Shown here piece after piece: positions 18,309 through 26,833 of a stretch of 64,000 bases of DNA (the first letter of the stretch is position 1; each line of letters opens with the position of its first letter). The translations under genes were made by a program, and so were the position numbers. A model generated the notes under the pieces. It saw only the letters and a list, made by a program, of their open reading frames with translations, did not search any database and had not been told where the DNA came from. The stretch covers positions 4,168,136-4,232,135 of the forward strand of contig NZ_FNLF01000002.1 of assembly GCF_900103175.1 (NCBI RefSeq). Direction: 5' to 3'. Origin of the DNA: Tsukamurella pulmonis (GTDB lineage: Bacteria; Actinomycetota; Actinomycetes; Mycobacteriales; Mycobacteriaceae).

Positions 18309-18890
18309 ATGCCGTTCATGGCACCCCCGGCCGAGACGGAGCGCGCCGGCCTTCGCGGCTTCCTCACCCAGCAGCTCGACGGCCTGCGCCACACCGCCTT
18401 CGGCCTCACCGAGGAGCAGATCCGACTCGCACCCACCCGCAGCACGCTCAGCATCGGCGGGCTGCTCAAGCACGTCGCGCTCACCGTGGACGCCTGGTCC
18501 GCGCGTGCCGAGGCGGCACCGGAAGCGTTCCACGATCCGCGGCTCGACGCGATGGCCGAGGGCGACGACTTCCTGCTCGGCGCGGACGAGACGCTCGCGT
18601 CGCTGCTCGCCGCCCACGACGCCGCCGCGGCGCGCGTGCTCGCCGTCGCGGACTCGGCCGATCTCGACGCGGTGGCCCCCACGCGGCCGGCGCCGTGGTT
18701 CCCCGAAGGCTTCACGGGGTGGACGGTGCGCTGGATACTGCTGCACGTCATCGAGGAGGTCGCCCGCCACGCCGGCCACGCCGACATCATCCGCGAGCAG
18801 ATCGACGGCGCCACCGGTCATCCGCTCATCGCCGCCGCGGAGGGACTGGGCGACCTGGGCTACGTCCGGCCCTGGACGCCGCCCGCGTGA
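18309..18890 (+). CDS. DinB family protein (DUF664-like)
   Basis: A 193-residue four-helix-bundle protein. The metal-site histidines of DinB/YfiT-like proteins appear as LLKHVALTVDAW near residue 58, and HVIEEVARHAGHADIIRE carries two more near residue 150. Members are often thiol-dependent S-transferases using mycothiol or bacillithiol, or damage-inducible proteins; the mycothiol gene mshA in this window is compatible but not specific. The start at 18309 excludes an upstream open stretch without family similarity. Confidence 0.88.
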   Translation: MPFMAPPAETERAGLRGFLTQQLDGLRHTAFGLTEEQIRLAPTRSTLSIGGLLKHVALTVDAWSARAEAAPEAFHDPRLDAMAEGDDFLLGADETLASLLAAHDAAAARVLAVADSADLDAVAPTRPAPWFPEGFTGWTVRWILLHVIEEVARHAGHADIIREQIDGATGHPLIAAAEGLGDLGYVRPWTPPA

Positions 18891-18897
18891 TTTCCGG

Positions 18898-18928
18898 TTG
18901 ACTTCGAGTGCGCTCGAAGGCCTAGCGT
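18898..18928 (+). promoter_or_regulatory. MerR-type promoter with 19-bp spacer and operator palindrome
   Basis: The -35 box TTGACT (18898-18903) and -10 TAGCGT (18923-18928) are separated by 19 bp, the overlong spacing that MerR activators untwist. The perfect dyad CTTCGAG-TGCG-CTCGAAG (18902-18919) fills the spacer. The merR GTG lies only seven bases beyond the -10, so the transcript is leaderless or nearly so. Confidence 0.8.
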
Positions 18929-18935
18929 TGCTCAC

Positions 18936-19436
18936 GTGGTCGCACACACCGATGAACTCGCCGCCATCGTCCGCTCGCGCGGGCCGTTGCCCAACGCCGC
19001 CGCGATCCTCGCGGGGCCCGCACAGGAGGGACCGCTCACCGTCGCCGAACTGGCGGAGCTGGTGGGCATCACCGGCCACACGCTGCGCTACTACGAACGG
19101 ATCGGACTCGTCACCGTCGACCGGGACGGCGCCGGGCACCGCCGGTACGGGCCCGAGGCGATCGCCCGCGTCATCTTCCTGACGCGGCTGCGCCTCTCGG
19201 GCATGCCGATCGCCGACATCACCGAGTACGTGCACCTCGTCGACGGCGGGGAGGCCACCGTGCCGGCCCGGCTCGCGCTGCTCACGGCGCACCGCGCGCG
19301 GACCGTCGCGCAGATCGAGGAACTGCAGTACTCGCTCGCGGTGATCGACTACAAGATCGCCACCTACGGCGGCGAGCTCGGCACCTGCGCCGGCGAGACC
19401 GCCGACGCCTTCGAATCCCACTCCCAGGAGGACTGA
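18936..19436 (+). CDS. MerR family transcriptional regulator
   Basis: A 166-residue MerR protein. The winged helix sits at about residues 35-100 rather than at the extreme N-terminus: LTVAELAELVGITGHTLRYY and GLVTVDRDGAGHRRYG. The dimerisation helix follows, then a short C-terminus with a single cysteine, so it is not a classic metal sensor. Proteins of this type commonly sit next to aldo-keto reductases and respond to electrophiles. It is followed one base later by the aldo-keto reductase gene and preceded by its own MerR-type promoter. A GTG start was used. Confidence 0.93.
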   Translation: MVAHTDELAAIVRSRGPLPNAAAILAGPAQEGPLTVAELAELVGITGHTLRYYERIGLVTVDRDGAGHRRYGPEAIARVIFLTRLRLSGMPIADITEYVHLVDGGEATVPARLALLTAHRARTVAQIEELQYSLAVIDYKIATYGGELGTCAGETADAFESHSQED

Positions 19437-19437
19437 C

Positions 19438-20421
19438 ATGCTCCCCACCCGCACCCTCGGTGACCTGCGCGTCTCCGCCCTCGGCCTCGGCTGCATGGGC
19501 ATGAGCCACGCCTACGGCACCCCCGACCTCGACGAGTCCCGCGCCACCCTGGACGCGGCGCTCGACGCCGGCGTCACGCTCTTCGACACCGCCGACATGT
19601 ACGGCAACGGCGCCAACGAGGAGTTCCTCGGCCCGTTCGTGCGGGCGAATCGCGAGCGGATCGTGCTCGCCACCAAGTTCGGCTTCGTCAACGACGAGAA
19701 CCAGCGGCCGATCGGCATCGACGGTCGTCCGGAGCGCGTCGCGGGTTGTGTCGACGCCTCGCTGCGCCGGCTCGGCGTGGACGTGATCGATCTGTACTAC
19801 CTGCACCGCGTCGACCCGCAGGTCCCCGTCGAGGAGACCGTGGGCGCGATGGCGGAGCAGGTCGCGGCCGGGAAGGTGCGGGCGCTGGGCCTGTCGGAGG
19901 CGAGGGCCGACGACATCCGGCGGGCCGCCGCCGTGCACCCGATCGCGGCGCTGCAGTCCGAGTTCTCGATCTTCACCCGGGACGTCGAAGACGGTCCGCT
20001 GCAGGCCGCCCGCGAGGTCGGCGCCGGCCTGGTGCCCTTCAGCCCGCTCGGCCGGGGCCTGCTCACCGCCGACCGCAAGGCCGTGGCGGCGGCGTTGGAC
20101 GGGAACGACTTCCGGAACTCGATCCCCCGCTGGCAGGGCGAGAACCTGGAGGCGAACCTGCGGCTCGTCGACCGGATCGACGCCGTCGCGGCCGAGCTCT
20201 CGTCGTCCGGTTCGACGGTGACCGCCGCCCAGGTCGCGCTCGCGTGGGTGCTGGCGCAGGGGGACGACATCGTCCCGATCCCCGGCACCACGCGCCGCAA
20301 GCACCTCGCGGACAACCTCGGCGCCGCGGACGTCACGCTCAGCGGGGCGCAGCTCGCCGAACTGACGGAGCTCTCCGCCGTCGGCAGTCGCCTGCCGCAG
20401 CGCACGCTGCAGCAGCGCTGA
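19438..20421 (+). CDS. aldo/keto reductase
   Basis: A 327-residue NADP(H)-dependent aldo-keto reductase. Residues DTADMYGNGANEEFLG include the catalytic Asp and Tyr, LATKFGF the catalytic Lys, and YYLHRVDPQVPVEETVGAM the catalytic His. The cofactor site is PIPGTTRRKHLADN. It probably reduces reactive aldehydes or ketones. Cotranscribed with the merR gene one base upstream, so likely activated by it under carbonyl or electrophile stress. Confidence 0.95.
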   Translation: MLPTRTLGDLRVSALGLGCMGMSHAYGTPDLDESRATLDAALDAGVTLFDTADMYGNGANEEFLGPFVRANRERIVLATKFGFVNDENQRPIGIDGRPERVAGCVDASLRRLGVDVIDLYYLHRVDPQVPVEETVGAMAEQVAAGKVRALGLSEARADDIRRAAAVHPIAALQSEFSIFTRDVEDGPLQAAREVGAGLVPFSPLGRGLLTADRKAVAAALDGNDFRNSIPRWQGENLEANLRLVDRIDAVAAELSSSGSTVTAAQVALAWVLAQGDDIVPIPGTTRRKHLADNLGAADVTLSGAQLAELTELSAVGSRLPQRTLQQR

Positions 20422-20520
20422 TCAGCGCGCGAACCAACCGTCCGACAAGGCGCCACCAAGGGTTTCGGTTGATCGTGGATGTCAGCAGGGAGGTGCCCTG
20501 CGGGAATCCGGGAGAGGCCG

Positions 20521-20937
20521 ATGCATCCACACGTGATGAAGGAGACGCAGCGCGCGACGGGACAGATCGTGCTTCACTGCCGGCGCGGCCGGCAGGGCTT
20601 CTGGCAGCGGTTTGACACCGTCGATCGGATCGTCGACTTCTTCTGGACCCGCAACCCGCTCGACCTGATCCCCTGGCTGGAATTCAACGGCCCGGAGGTC
20701 TGGGCCACCGTGGACGGCCTGGTCAAGCAGTGGCCGGTGATGACGATGTGGCGAACGAACACGCTGACGGTGGAGGCGGGCGATCGACTGCTGCGCGTTG
20801 CCTGTAACACGGACAAGGCCACCTTCACCTGGCTCTACCTGCCCGTGCGCGTGCTCCCGGGGCAGACGGTGACCGTCTACTACACCGCGCCGCGCGCGAA
20901 GGGCGTACCCGCCACACTCGGCTTCGCGCCGTCCTGA
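20521..20937 (+). CDS. hypothetical protein, compact all-beta type
   Basis: A 138-residue protein I do not recognise. It is rich in aromatic residues (FWQRFDTVDRIVDFFWTRN) and ends with a hydrophobic region, YLPVRVLPGQTVTVYYTAP, predicted as beta strands and suggestive of a small immunoglobulin-like or carbohydrate-module fold. No signal peptide is seen. The ribosome-binding site GGGAGAGG precedes the ATG at 20521; another ATG at 20536 is possible. It is isolated between the reductase and a convergent SRPBCC gene. Confidence 0.75.
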   Translation: MHPHVMKETQRATGQIVLHCRRGRQGFWQRFDTVDRIVDFFWTRNPLDLIPWLEFNGPEVWATVDGLVKQWPVMTMWRTNTLTVEAGDRLLRVACNTDKATFTWLYLPVRVLPGQTVTVYYTAPRAKGVPATLGFAPS

Positions 20938-20948
20938 CGCGCCGCTGC

Positions 20949-21437
20949 TCAGCCGGCGCGACCGGCGAGGCCCGCAAGCTGGTCCCGCCACCACTGCGCG
21001 AACCGGAGCGAGAAGACGGGGAGCGGGAAGCCGTGCCGCGCCGCGTTCTCCGGCGGGATGGTGTCCCAGCCGAAGTGCTGGACCGTCACGCGGGTGGACG
21101 GCGGTTCGGCCTGCACCGCGGCGAAGGACACGTGCAGCTCGGTGTCCTGGTCCGGCGTGAATCCGGCTTGGCGCCAGCCGATCACGAAGCCGTGCGGCGG
21201 GTCCCAGGCGTGCACGGTGCCGATCACGAACTCGGTGCCGTCGTCGTACCGCTCCACCAGCCGGCCGGACGGCCCGGTCTCGAAGACCATCGTGCCGGTG
21301 CGGCCGCGGGTGAATTGGAACAGCCCGTTGTGCACCCACCAGTCGTCGATCCGGTCGGTGAAGGTCGCGAAGGCCCGCTCCGGCGTCGCGGGCACGCGGA
21401 GCGCGACCAGCACACGAGAGGCGTCGGGCGGCGTCAC
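20949..21437 (-). CDS. SRPBCC (AHSA1-like) domain protein
   Basis: A 162-residue START/Bet v1-like protein of the AHSA1 family. The N-terminal strand LVALRVPATPERAFATFTD and the segment FVIGTVHAWDPPHGFVIGW are characteristic, followed by a C-terminal helix with WWRDQLAGLAG. These proteins bind hydrophobic ligands and are routinely encoded with an ArsR regulator, as here. The GTG start at 21437 overlaps the arsR stop by four bases. It is last in a three-gene operon VOC-ArsR-SRPBCC. Confidence 0.9.
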   Translation of the reverse strand: MTPPDASRVLVALRVPATPERAFATFTDRIDDWWVHNGLFQFTRGRTGTMVFETGPSGRLVERYDDGTEFVIGTVHAWDPPHGFVIGWRQAGFTPDQDTELHVSFAAVQAEPPSTRVTVQHFGWDTIPPENAARHGFPLPVFSLRFAQWWRDQLAGLAGRAG

Positions 21438-21763
21438 GATTCCTCCGCGAGCAGATCCTGGAAGGCCGTGAGCTGCTGCGCCCAGCCGCGTTCGGCGGCC
21501 TCGAGCCAGCCGCGCAGCTCGGCCATCGGCGCCGAGCGCAGCGTGTAGATCCGCACGCGCGCATCGTGCGCGGGGTGCTCCTCGGTCACCAGCCCGGACG
21601 TGCGCAGCACGCGCAGGTGCTTGCTCAGCGTCGACGGGCTGGCCCCGGTCTCCTCCGCGAGTTCCCCCGGCCGGCGGGGCCCGTCCGCGAGGAGTTCGAC
21701 GACGCGGCGCCGCACCGGATCCGACAGCGCGGCGAGGGTCGCGTCCAGCTGGGGCGCCGTCAC
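21434..21763 (-). CDS. ArsR family transcriptional regulator
   Basis: A 109-residue winged-helix repressor. LAALSDPVRRRVVELLADGP begins the DNA-binding domain, and TGASPSTLSKHLRVLRTSGL is the recognition helix region. No metal-binding cysteine pair is present, so it is of the SdpR-like type that usually responds to something other than metal. It overlaps its neighbours on both sides by four bases, and probably represses the operon through the palindrome at 22233-22251. Confidence 0.93.
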   Translation of the reverse strand: MTAPQLDATLAALSDPVRRRVVELLADGPRRPGELAEETGASPSTLSKHLRVLRTSGLVTEEHPAHDARVRIYTLRSAPMAELRGWLEAAERGWAQQLTAFQDLLAEES

Positions 21764-22221
21764 GACCAGTTCTTCGCCCGGATCGACGTACCGATGGCGG
21801 CCTCCGCCTCGGATCGACTGACGTCACGGAGGTGCTGCGCGAAGGTCCACACGTGGCCGTCGAGGTCGGCCGCCCGGTAGGTGCGGTCGCCGTAGAACTG
21901 GTCCTCCGGCTCCTGGACGATCGTCGCACCGGCGGCGCGCGCCCGTTCGCAATGCGCGTCGATGTCGCCGTCGAGTTGGATGTGGAGCGACTGGGTGTTC
22001 ACGCCGCCGACGCTGGCGGGGCTCCTCGCGGAGTCGCTCCACTCCGAGCCGACCATGATCCGACCGCCGCCGCAGTCCATCTCGTAGTGGCCCATCGTCG
22101 GCTGGTCCGGCGGCGGATCGATCGCCATCGTCGTCTCGAACGCGAACGCCTTCTCGAGCCACTCCAGGGCGGTCGGGGCGTCACGGTAGATCACTGCTGC
22201 TGCGAGGTTGTTGTCATCCAT
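21760..22221 (-). CDS. VOC superfamily (glyoxalase/bleomycin-resistance-like) protein
   Basis: A 153-residue protein with the paired beta-alpha-beta-beta-beta modules of the vicinal oxygen chelate fold: RDAPTALEWLEKAFAFE, GRIMVGSEW, then HIQLDGDIDAHCERARAAGA and GDRTYRAADLDGHVWTFA. The last is the PhnB/3-demethylubiquinone-like motif. It could be a dioxygenase, a lyase or a binding protein. The ATG at 22221 is preferred to TTG at 22230. First gene of the VOC-ArsR-SRPBCC operon. Confidence 0.9.
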   Translation of the reverse strand: MDDNNLAAAVIYRDAPTALEWLEKAFAFETTMAIDPPPDQPTMGHYEMDCGGGRIMVGSEWSDSARSPASVGGVNTQSLHIQLDGDIDAHCERARAAGATIVQEPEDQFYGDRTYRAADLDGHVWTFAQHLRDVSRSEAEAAIGTSIRAKNWS

Positions 22222-22232
22222 ACCTCGCAATT

Positions 22233-22257
22233 ATTTCCCATTTTGGAAAATAGTCAA
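22233..22257 (-). promoter_or_regulatory. promoter with embedded operator for the VOC-ArsR-SRPBCC operon
   Basis: On the minus strand TTGACT (22257-22252) is a -35 and AATAAT a -10, with 16 bp between them. The spacer and -10 contain the near-perfect inverted repeat ATTTTCCA/TGGGAAAT (arms 22244-22251 and 22233-22240, one mismatch). A repressor here would block polymerase. The -35 overlaps the stop codon of the upstream MFS gene. Confidence 0.7.
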
Positions 22258-23378
22258 GCCCTCGCGGCCGCCCGATCGGGAGCGGTCCACCGCGCGACTG
22301 CGGCCAGGACGGCCGCGGCGACCAGGACGCCGCCCGCGGTGAGGAAGGCGGCGTCGTAGCCGTCCCCGAGCATCGGCGCGACGACCAGCGGGCCCACGAT
22401 CTGACCGATGCCGTAGGCCGCGGTGAGCACGGCGGCGGACCGCGGGATGCCGATCCGCGCGCCCGCCTCCATCGACAGCATCACCGCGCCGATGAAGGTG
22501 CCGCCGAACAGCACCGCCGAGACGGCGGCGGCCGCGGGTCCGCGGACCAGGGCGGGCAGCACCGCGGAGACGACCTGCAGCAGCAGCGCGATCACCAGCA
22601 GGCTCTCGGCGGAGCGGAACCGGCGCAGGCGCGCCCAGAGCAGCGGCGAGATCGCGGCGGCGAGGCCGACGATCACCCACGCCGCCGGGCCCTCCCAGGA
22701 CTCGCCGCCCGCCGCGACCGCGGCCACCAGGAACGTGCCGAGCACGATGTAGCCGACGCCCTCGAGGAAGTAGCTGGTCCCGAGCGCCCAGCCGGCGATG
22801 CCGGGCCGGGGCGGGGCGGCACCGTCGGAGCGCGGCGCGGCGGTCGCGGCACCGGGCGGGAGCCGCCACGCGAAGAGGCCGAACAGCGCCGTCGCCAGGG
22901 CGGACACCCACCACAGGGCGCGCCAGCCCACCACCTCGCCCAGCCCGACCACGAGCAGTCCCGACGCGGCGATGCCGACGCCGACGCCGCAGAAGGCGAT
23001 CCCGGCGGCGGCGGTCCCCGCGACCGCGTTCGCGCAGTAGACGAAGACCACCGCGCTGGCGAGCCCCGCGATCAGGCGCACCACCGACCACAGCGGCACG
23101 TTCACGGCGAGCACCATCGCGACCTCGCTGGCGACCAGCGCGAGCAGCGAGGCCCGCAGCAACAGCGTGCTGCGGGCCAGGCGCGGCCAGATCGCGAGCG
23201 CCAGCGCGCCGAGGAAGTAGCCGAGGTAGTTGAACGTGGCGACGATCGCGGTGGAGCTCGGCGACATGCCGGTCTGCTCCTGCATGAGCGGGAGGATCGG
23301 CGTGTAGACGAACCGCCCCAATCCCATCGCGGCCGCGAGCCCGGCCAGTGCACCGAAACCGAGCTGCCGCGTAGTCAC
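22254..23378 (-). CDS. MFS transporter, YbfB/YjiJ family
   Basis: A 374-residue major facilitator protein. The N-terminus GFGALAGLAAAMGLGRFVYT followed by PILPLM is the hallmark of the YbfB/YjiJ family, in which GLGRFxYTP lies in helix 1. About twelve hydrophobic segments follow. Substrates are poorly known. It begins with GTG. It is nine bases downstream of the EmrB-like MFS gene and on the same strand, so two transporters are probably expressed together. Confidence 0.9.
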   Translation of the reverse strand: MTTRQLGFGALAGLAAAMGLGRFVYTPILPLMQEQTGMSPSSTAIVATFNYLGYFLGALALAIWPRLARSTLLLRASLLALVASEVAMVLAVNVPLWSVVRLIAGLASAVVFVYCANAVAGTAAAGIAFCGVGVGIAASGLLVVGLGEVVGWRALWWVSALATALFGLFAWRLPPGAATAAPRSDGAAPPRPGIAGWALGTSYFLEGVGYIVLGTFLVAAVAAGGESWEGPAAWVIVGLAAAISPLLWARLRRFRSAESLLVIALLLQVVSAVLPALVRGPAAAAVSAVLFGGTFIGAVMLSMEAGARIGIPRSAAVLTAAYGIGQIVGPLVVAPMLGDGYDAAFLTAGGVLVAAAVLAAVARWTAPDRAAARA

Positions 23379-23387
23379 TACGCGATT

Positions 23388-24770
23388 CTAACGAGCCGCC
23401 TCGCGCTGCTTCGCGGGGAGGAGCAGGGAGATGGCGAAGGCCGCCGCCACCAGGCCGGCGCTGACCAGCAGGGCCGCGCGGTAGCCGGGGAACACGCCGC
23501 CGTCGCCGCCCAGCGCCGCGGCGACGGTGACCAGGATCGCCAGGCCCAGGGCCCCGCCGACCTGGCGGAAGGTGTTGAGCACGCCCGAGACCATGCCCGC
23601 CGCCGACGGTGCGACCGCCGCCGTCGCGATGTTCGGCAGCGGCAGGAAGACCAGGCCGATGCCCACCGAGGTCACCAGCGACGGGAGCAGCACCGCGGTG
23701 AGGAAGTCGCCGTCGGCCGGCAACGGTGCGAACAGCAGGAATCCGACGGTGGCCAGCGCCGTGCCGATCGCCACCACGGCGCGGGCGCCGATCTTCGATA
23801 CCAGGCGCGTTGCGAGCTGCACCGCGACGATGATGCCGAAGGAGAAGGGCAGGAACATCAGTCCGGTCTTGGTGGCCGAATAGCCCAGGCCCATCTGCAG
23901 ATACAGCGAGACGAAGTAGAACGCACCGAACTGGCCGGCCACCACGAAGGCGAAGACCAGGCACGGGACCAGCACCTCGCGCTGTCCGAGCACGCGGAAG
24001 TCCACCAGCGGCACCGCCGTTCGCCGTTCGGCCGCCACGAAGACCGCCAGCAGTACCGCGGCCACGGCGAACCATCCGAGCGTGCGGGCACTGCCCCAGC
24101 CGTTGTCGGTGGCGGCGACGATCCCGTACGCCAGCACCGTCAGGCCCGCGGTGGCGAGCACCCCACCCGCCCAGTCGGTGCGACGGTCCGCCCCCGGCAC
24201 CGGCCCGGGAGCGGCGTAGGTGAGGGCGAGTCCGATCGCGGAAACCAGAGCGCCGCAGGCGATGACGGTCCGCCAGCCGAAGGCGTCGGTGAGCACGCCG
24301 GACAGGACCACGCCGACGGCGCCGCCCACGGAGGCGCCGATCGCGATGGCGGCGAACCCCTTCGCGCGTTGCGCGGGCTCGTGGAACGTCAGTGCCACCG
24401 AGGTGATCGCGGCGGGCGCGATGGCCGCGGCGCCCACGCCCTGCAGCACCCGGACCACGATCACCTGCCACGGCTCCTGGCACAGGTAGGCGCCGAGCGA
24501 GGCGACGGTGAACAGTGCGAAGCCGAAACGGAGCAGGGCGCGGGGCCCGAAGCGGTCCGAGAGCCGCCCGGCGAGCAGCAGCAGGCCGCCGAAGACGATC
24601 GCGTAGGCGTTCACGACCCAGGACAGGCCCTGCGGGGTGAAGTGCACGTCGTCGCGAATGGCCCGCAGCGCGACGTTGGTGACGGAGGCGTCGAAGGCGA
24701 CGAGGAACTGGGACAGCCCGGCGAGGAGCAGCGCCGCCCGCACCGGAACTTTTTGTGTATCGAGTAACAT
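23388..24770 (-). CDS. MFS multidrug transporter, DHA2 (EmrB/QacA-like) family
   Basis: A 460-residue drug-proton antiporter with about fourteen hydrophobic segments. FLVAFDASVTNVALRAI near residue 22 is the DHA2 motif D1, GRLSDRFGPRALLRFG is motif A, and VLQGVGAAAIAPAAI is motif B. The ATG at 24770 is used because the open frame upstream has no family similarity. It is divergent from a TetR gene that probably represses it, and upstream of the YbfB-like gene. Confidence 0.93.
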   Translation of the reverse strand: MLLDTQKVPVRAALLLAGLSQFLVAFDASVTNVALRAIRDDVHFTPQGLSWVVNAYAIVFGGLLLLAGRLSDRFGPRALLRFGFALFTVASLGAYLCQEPWQVIVVRVLQGVGAAAIAPAAITSVALTFHEPAQRAKGFAAIAIGASVGGAVGVVLSGVLTDAFGWRTVIACGALVSAIGLALTYAAPGPVPGADRRTDWAGGVLATAGLTVLAYGIVAATDNGWGSARTLGWFAVAAVLLAVFVAAERRTAVPLVDFRVLGQREVLVPCLVFAFVVAGQFGAFYFVSLYLQMGLGYSATKTGLMFLPFSFGIIVAVQLATRLVSKIGARAVVAIGTALATVGFLLFAPLPADGDFLTAVLLPSLVTSVGIGLVFLPLPNIATAAVAPSAAGMVSGVLNTFRQVGGALGLAILVTVAAALGGDGGVFPGYRAALLVSAGLVAAAFAISLLLPAKQREAAR

Positions 24771-24830
24771 AATTAGGGAGGGTAGCCTCAGTCGCGAGCG
24801 GACACAAGGACGCTCCGCCAGAATGGGGGG

Positions 24831-25490
24831 ATGCGTCAGATCACGCCGCGTCGCGGCCGCCCGCCCAGCATCACGCGGAAACGGATCGTCGAGCGGGCGC
24901 TGACCGTGCTCGACGAGGCCGGCGTCGACGGGCTGACGATGAAGTCGCTGGCGGGCGATCTGGGAGTGACCACCATGGCGCTCTACCGGCACGTCGACGA
25001 CAAGGAGACCCTGCTCGCGCTCGCACTCGACGCGATCGCGGAGCCCTACGCGGCGATCGAGTTCCCCGACGAGCCGCGCGCCTGCATCCGGGAGGCGATG
25101 ACGACGCTCTACACGTCGCTGACTGCGCACCCGTGGGTGCCGGAGGCACTGATCCGGCCGCAACGCATCGGCCGCGGCGCGCTCCTGCTCACCGACGCCG
25201 TGATGGGCGCCGGGTACCGGCTCACCGGCGACCGCGCCGCCGCACTCGCGGCGTACCGCGCCCTGTGGAGCCTCACACTCGGGAGCGTGCTCTCGCACCT
25301 GCGCCAGCGCGCGGAGGGCACGCCCCTGACCCACGCGCGTATGGACGAACTCGTCGACGCCCTACCCGGCGACGCCGTGCCGAACCTGCGCGCCGCCGCG
25401 GAACTCGACGGAACGCCTTCCACCGTCGAGGATTTCACCGCGAGCCTCGAGGCCCTGATGTCGGGCCTGTTCGGCCCCGAGGACGCCTAG
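24831..25490 (+). CDS. TetR family transcriptional regulator
   Basis: A 219-residue TetR protein. The helix-turn-helix region is [20 protein letters not shown], then [20 protein letters not shown]. The C-terminal half resembles the TetR_C domains of drug-efflux repressors ([20 protein letters not shown]). It is divergent from the DHA2 drug transporter gene 60 bases away, its probable target. The stop overlaps the convergent nagB stop by four bases. Confidence 0.93.
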   Translation: MRQITPRRGRPPSITRKRIVERALTVLDEAGVDGLTMKSLAGDLGVTTMALYRHVDDKETLLALALDAIAEPYAAIEFPDEPRACIREAMTTLYTSLTAHPWVPEALIRPQRIGRGALLLTDAVMGAGYRLTGDRAAALAAYRALWSLTLGSVLSHLRQRAEGTPLTHARMDELVDALPGDAVPNLRAAAELDGTPSTVEDFTASLEALMSGLFGPEDA

Positions 25491-26266
25491 AACGGCTGGT
25501 TCGCCGGCTTGTTGGCGAGCACGTGCACGTAGTAGTCCTTCAGGCGCAGGCGCGACGCGGCGGCCTCGTCGACGACGACGGTGACGTGCGGGTGGAACTG
25601 GAGCACCGACGCGGGGTTGATCGCGGCGACCGGCCCCTCGACGGTCGCGGCGATGGCCTCGGCCTTGCCCTCACCGGTGGCGAGCAGCAGCAGGTGCCGC
25701 GCCTCGGAGATCGTGCCGAGCCCCTGGGTGAGCACGTGGATGGGCACCTCGTCGATGGACGCGAAGAACCGCGCGTTGTCCTCGCGGGTCTGCGTGGTCA
25801 GCGTCTTGATCCGGGTGCGCGAGGCGAGCGAGGAGACGGGCTCGTTGAAGCCGATGTGCCCGTCGGTGCCGATGCCGAGCAGCTGGACGTCGACGCCACC
25901 GGCGGCCTTGATCGCGTCCTCGTAGCGCTGCGCCTCGGCGGCGATGTCCGCGGCGGTGCCGTCCGGTCCCTCGACCTTGGCGTCGGGGAGGTCGACGTGC
26001 GCGGTGAACTCCTTGCGGATCACCTCGCGGTAGCTCTCGGGGTGCCCCTTCGGCAGGCCGACGTACTCATCGAGGTTGAAGGAGACGCAATCGGCGAAGC
26101 TGAGCCCCTCGTCGCGATGACGGCGGATGAGCTCCTGGTACGTGGCCAGCGGAGTGGAGCCGGTGGCCAGCCCCAGGACCGCGGGGCCGCGGCGCACGTG
26201 GTCTGCCACGACGTCGGCGGCGGTGGTGGCGACGTCGGCGGGAGTCGGGCGGATCACGATTTCCAT
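25487..26266 (-). CDS. nagB: glucosamine-6-phosphate deaminase
   Basis: A 259-residue enzyme that converts glucosamine 6-phosphate to fructose 6-phosphate and ammonia, feeding amino sugars into glycolysis. [17 protein letters not shown] is the phosphate loop, [10 protein letters not shown] carries the catalytic Asp and [13 protein letters not shown] the active-site Asp/His. No nagA lies in the window. The ATG at 26266 matches the family start (MEIVIRP); one at 26275 is also present. A DasR-like palindrome lies 52 bases upstream, suggesting control by a GntR/HutC amino-sugar regulator. Confidence 0.95.
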   Translation of the reverse strand: MEIVIRPTPADVATTAADVVADHVRRGPAVLGLATGSTPLATYQELIRRHRDEGLSFADCVSFNLDEYVGLPKGHPESYREVIRKEFTAHVDLPDAKVEGPDGTAADIAAEAQRYEDAIKAAGGVDVQLLGIGTDGHIGFNEPVSSLASRTRIKTLTTQTREDNARFFASIDEVPIHVLTQGLGTISEARHLLLLATGEGKAEAIAATVEGPVAAINPASVLQFHPHVTVVVDEAAASRLRLKDYYVHVLANKPANQPF

Positions 26267-26317
26267 GCGCCCCATCCTAGAGGGTGCGCACGGCGAGTAC
26301 CCGCAGATCAGGCAAAC

Positions 26318-26329
26318 TGGTTATAACCA
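26318..26329. promoter_or_regulatory. DasR-like palindrome upstream of nagB
   Basis: TGGTTATAACCA is a perfect 12-bp palindrome whose half-sites (TGGT/ACCA) match the dre sites bound by DasR/NagR GntR-type repressors (TGGTCTAGACCA). It sits 52 bases upstream of the nagB ATG, in the short gap before the next same-strand gene. Functional role inferred. Confidence 0.6.
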
Positions 26330-26332
26330 AAT

Positions 26333-26833
26333 TCAGGCGGGCTGCGCGCGTCCCCGCAGGCCGCCGATGAGCAGCACCAGGCCCGGGCCGCCGACCAGCA
26401 GCGCGAAGCCGAACGCACCGAAGATGCCGCCGAGCAGGCGCGTCATATCGGGCCGCTTCCCCAGCGCGACGTCGGTGTAGCCGGGCGTCGGCGGACACGT
26501 CGCCGTGACCGCCCCGCTCCCCGTGTCGAAGACCCGCAGCACCATCCGGTTCTCGACCGTCACGCCGCCGGACACCTCGCGCAGCGCGATCGGCGCGCCG
26601 TCCGGTCCGGTCAGCGTGCACGACGGTGCGCCGTCCTTCGTCCGCGTGGCCGCGAGGACCGCGTACTCCGCGTCGGCCGGCAGCACGACGGCGTGCGGCG
26701 CACCGTCGAGCGGGACGATCTGCGCGTCGAGCCGGAACTGCGGCAGGGTGAAGACCAGGACCAGCAGGATCGGGACCACGACGGCCGCGAGCACCATCGC
26801 CGCGCCGACGCGGATCCTGGTGGCGGCGCTCAC
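26333..26833 (-). CDS. small membrane protein with two transmembrane segments
   Basis: A 166-residue protein with an N-terminal hydrophobic segment (AAMVLAAVVVPILLVLVFTL), an extracytoplasmic-looking domain of about 90 residues with two cysteines (PSCTLTGPDG and TATCPPTPGY, probably a disulphide), and a C-terminal hydrophobic segment. The domain seems beta-rich. It resembles hypothetical mycolata membrane proteins; no function can be named. I prefer GTG at 26833; the open frame extends upstream to 26926 with less protein-like sequence. Confidence 0.75.
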   Translation of the reverse strand: MSAATRIRVGAAMVLAAVVVPILLVLVFTLPQFRLDAQIVPLDGAPHAVVLPADAEYAVLAATRTKDGAPSCTLTGPDGAPIALREVSGGVTVENRMVLRVFDTGSGAVTATCPPTPGYTDVALGKRPDMTRLLGGIFGAFGFALLVGGPGLVLLIGGLRGRAQPA

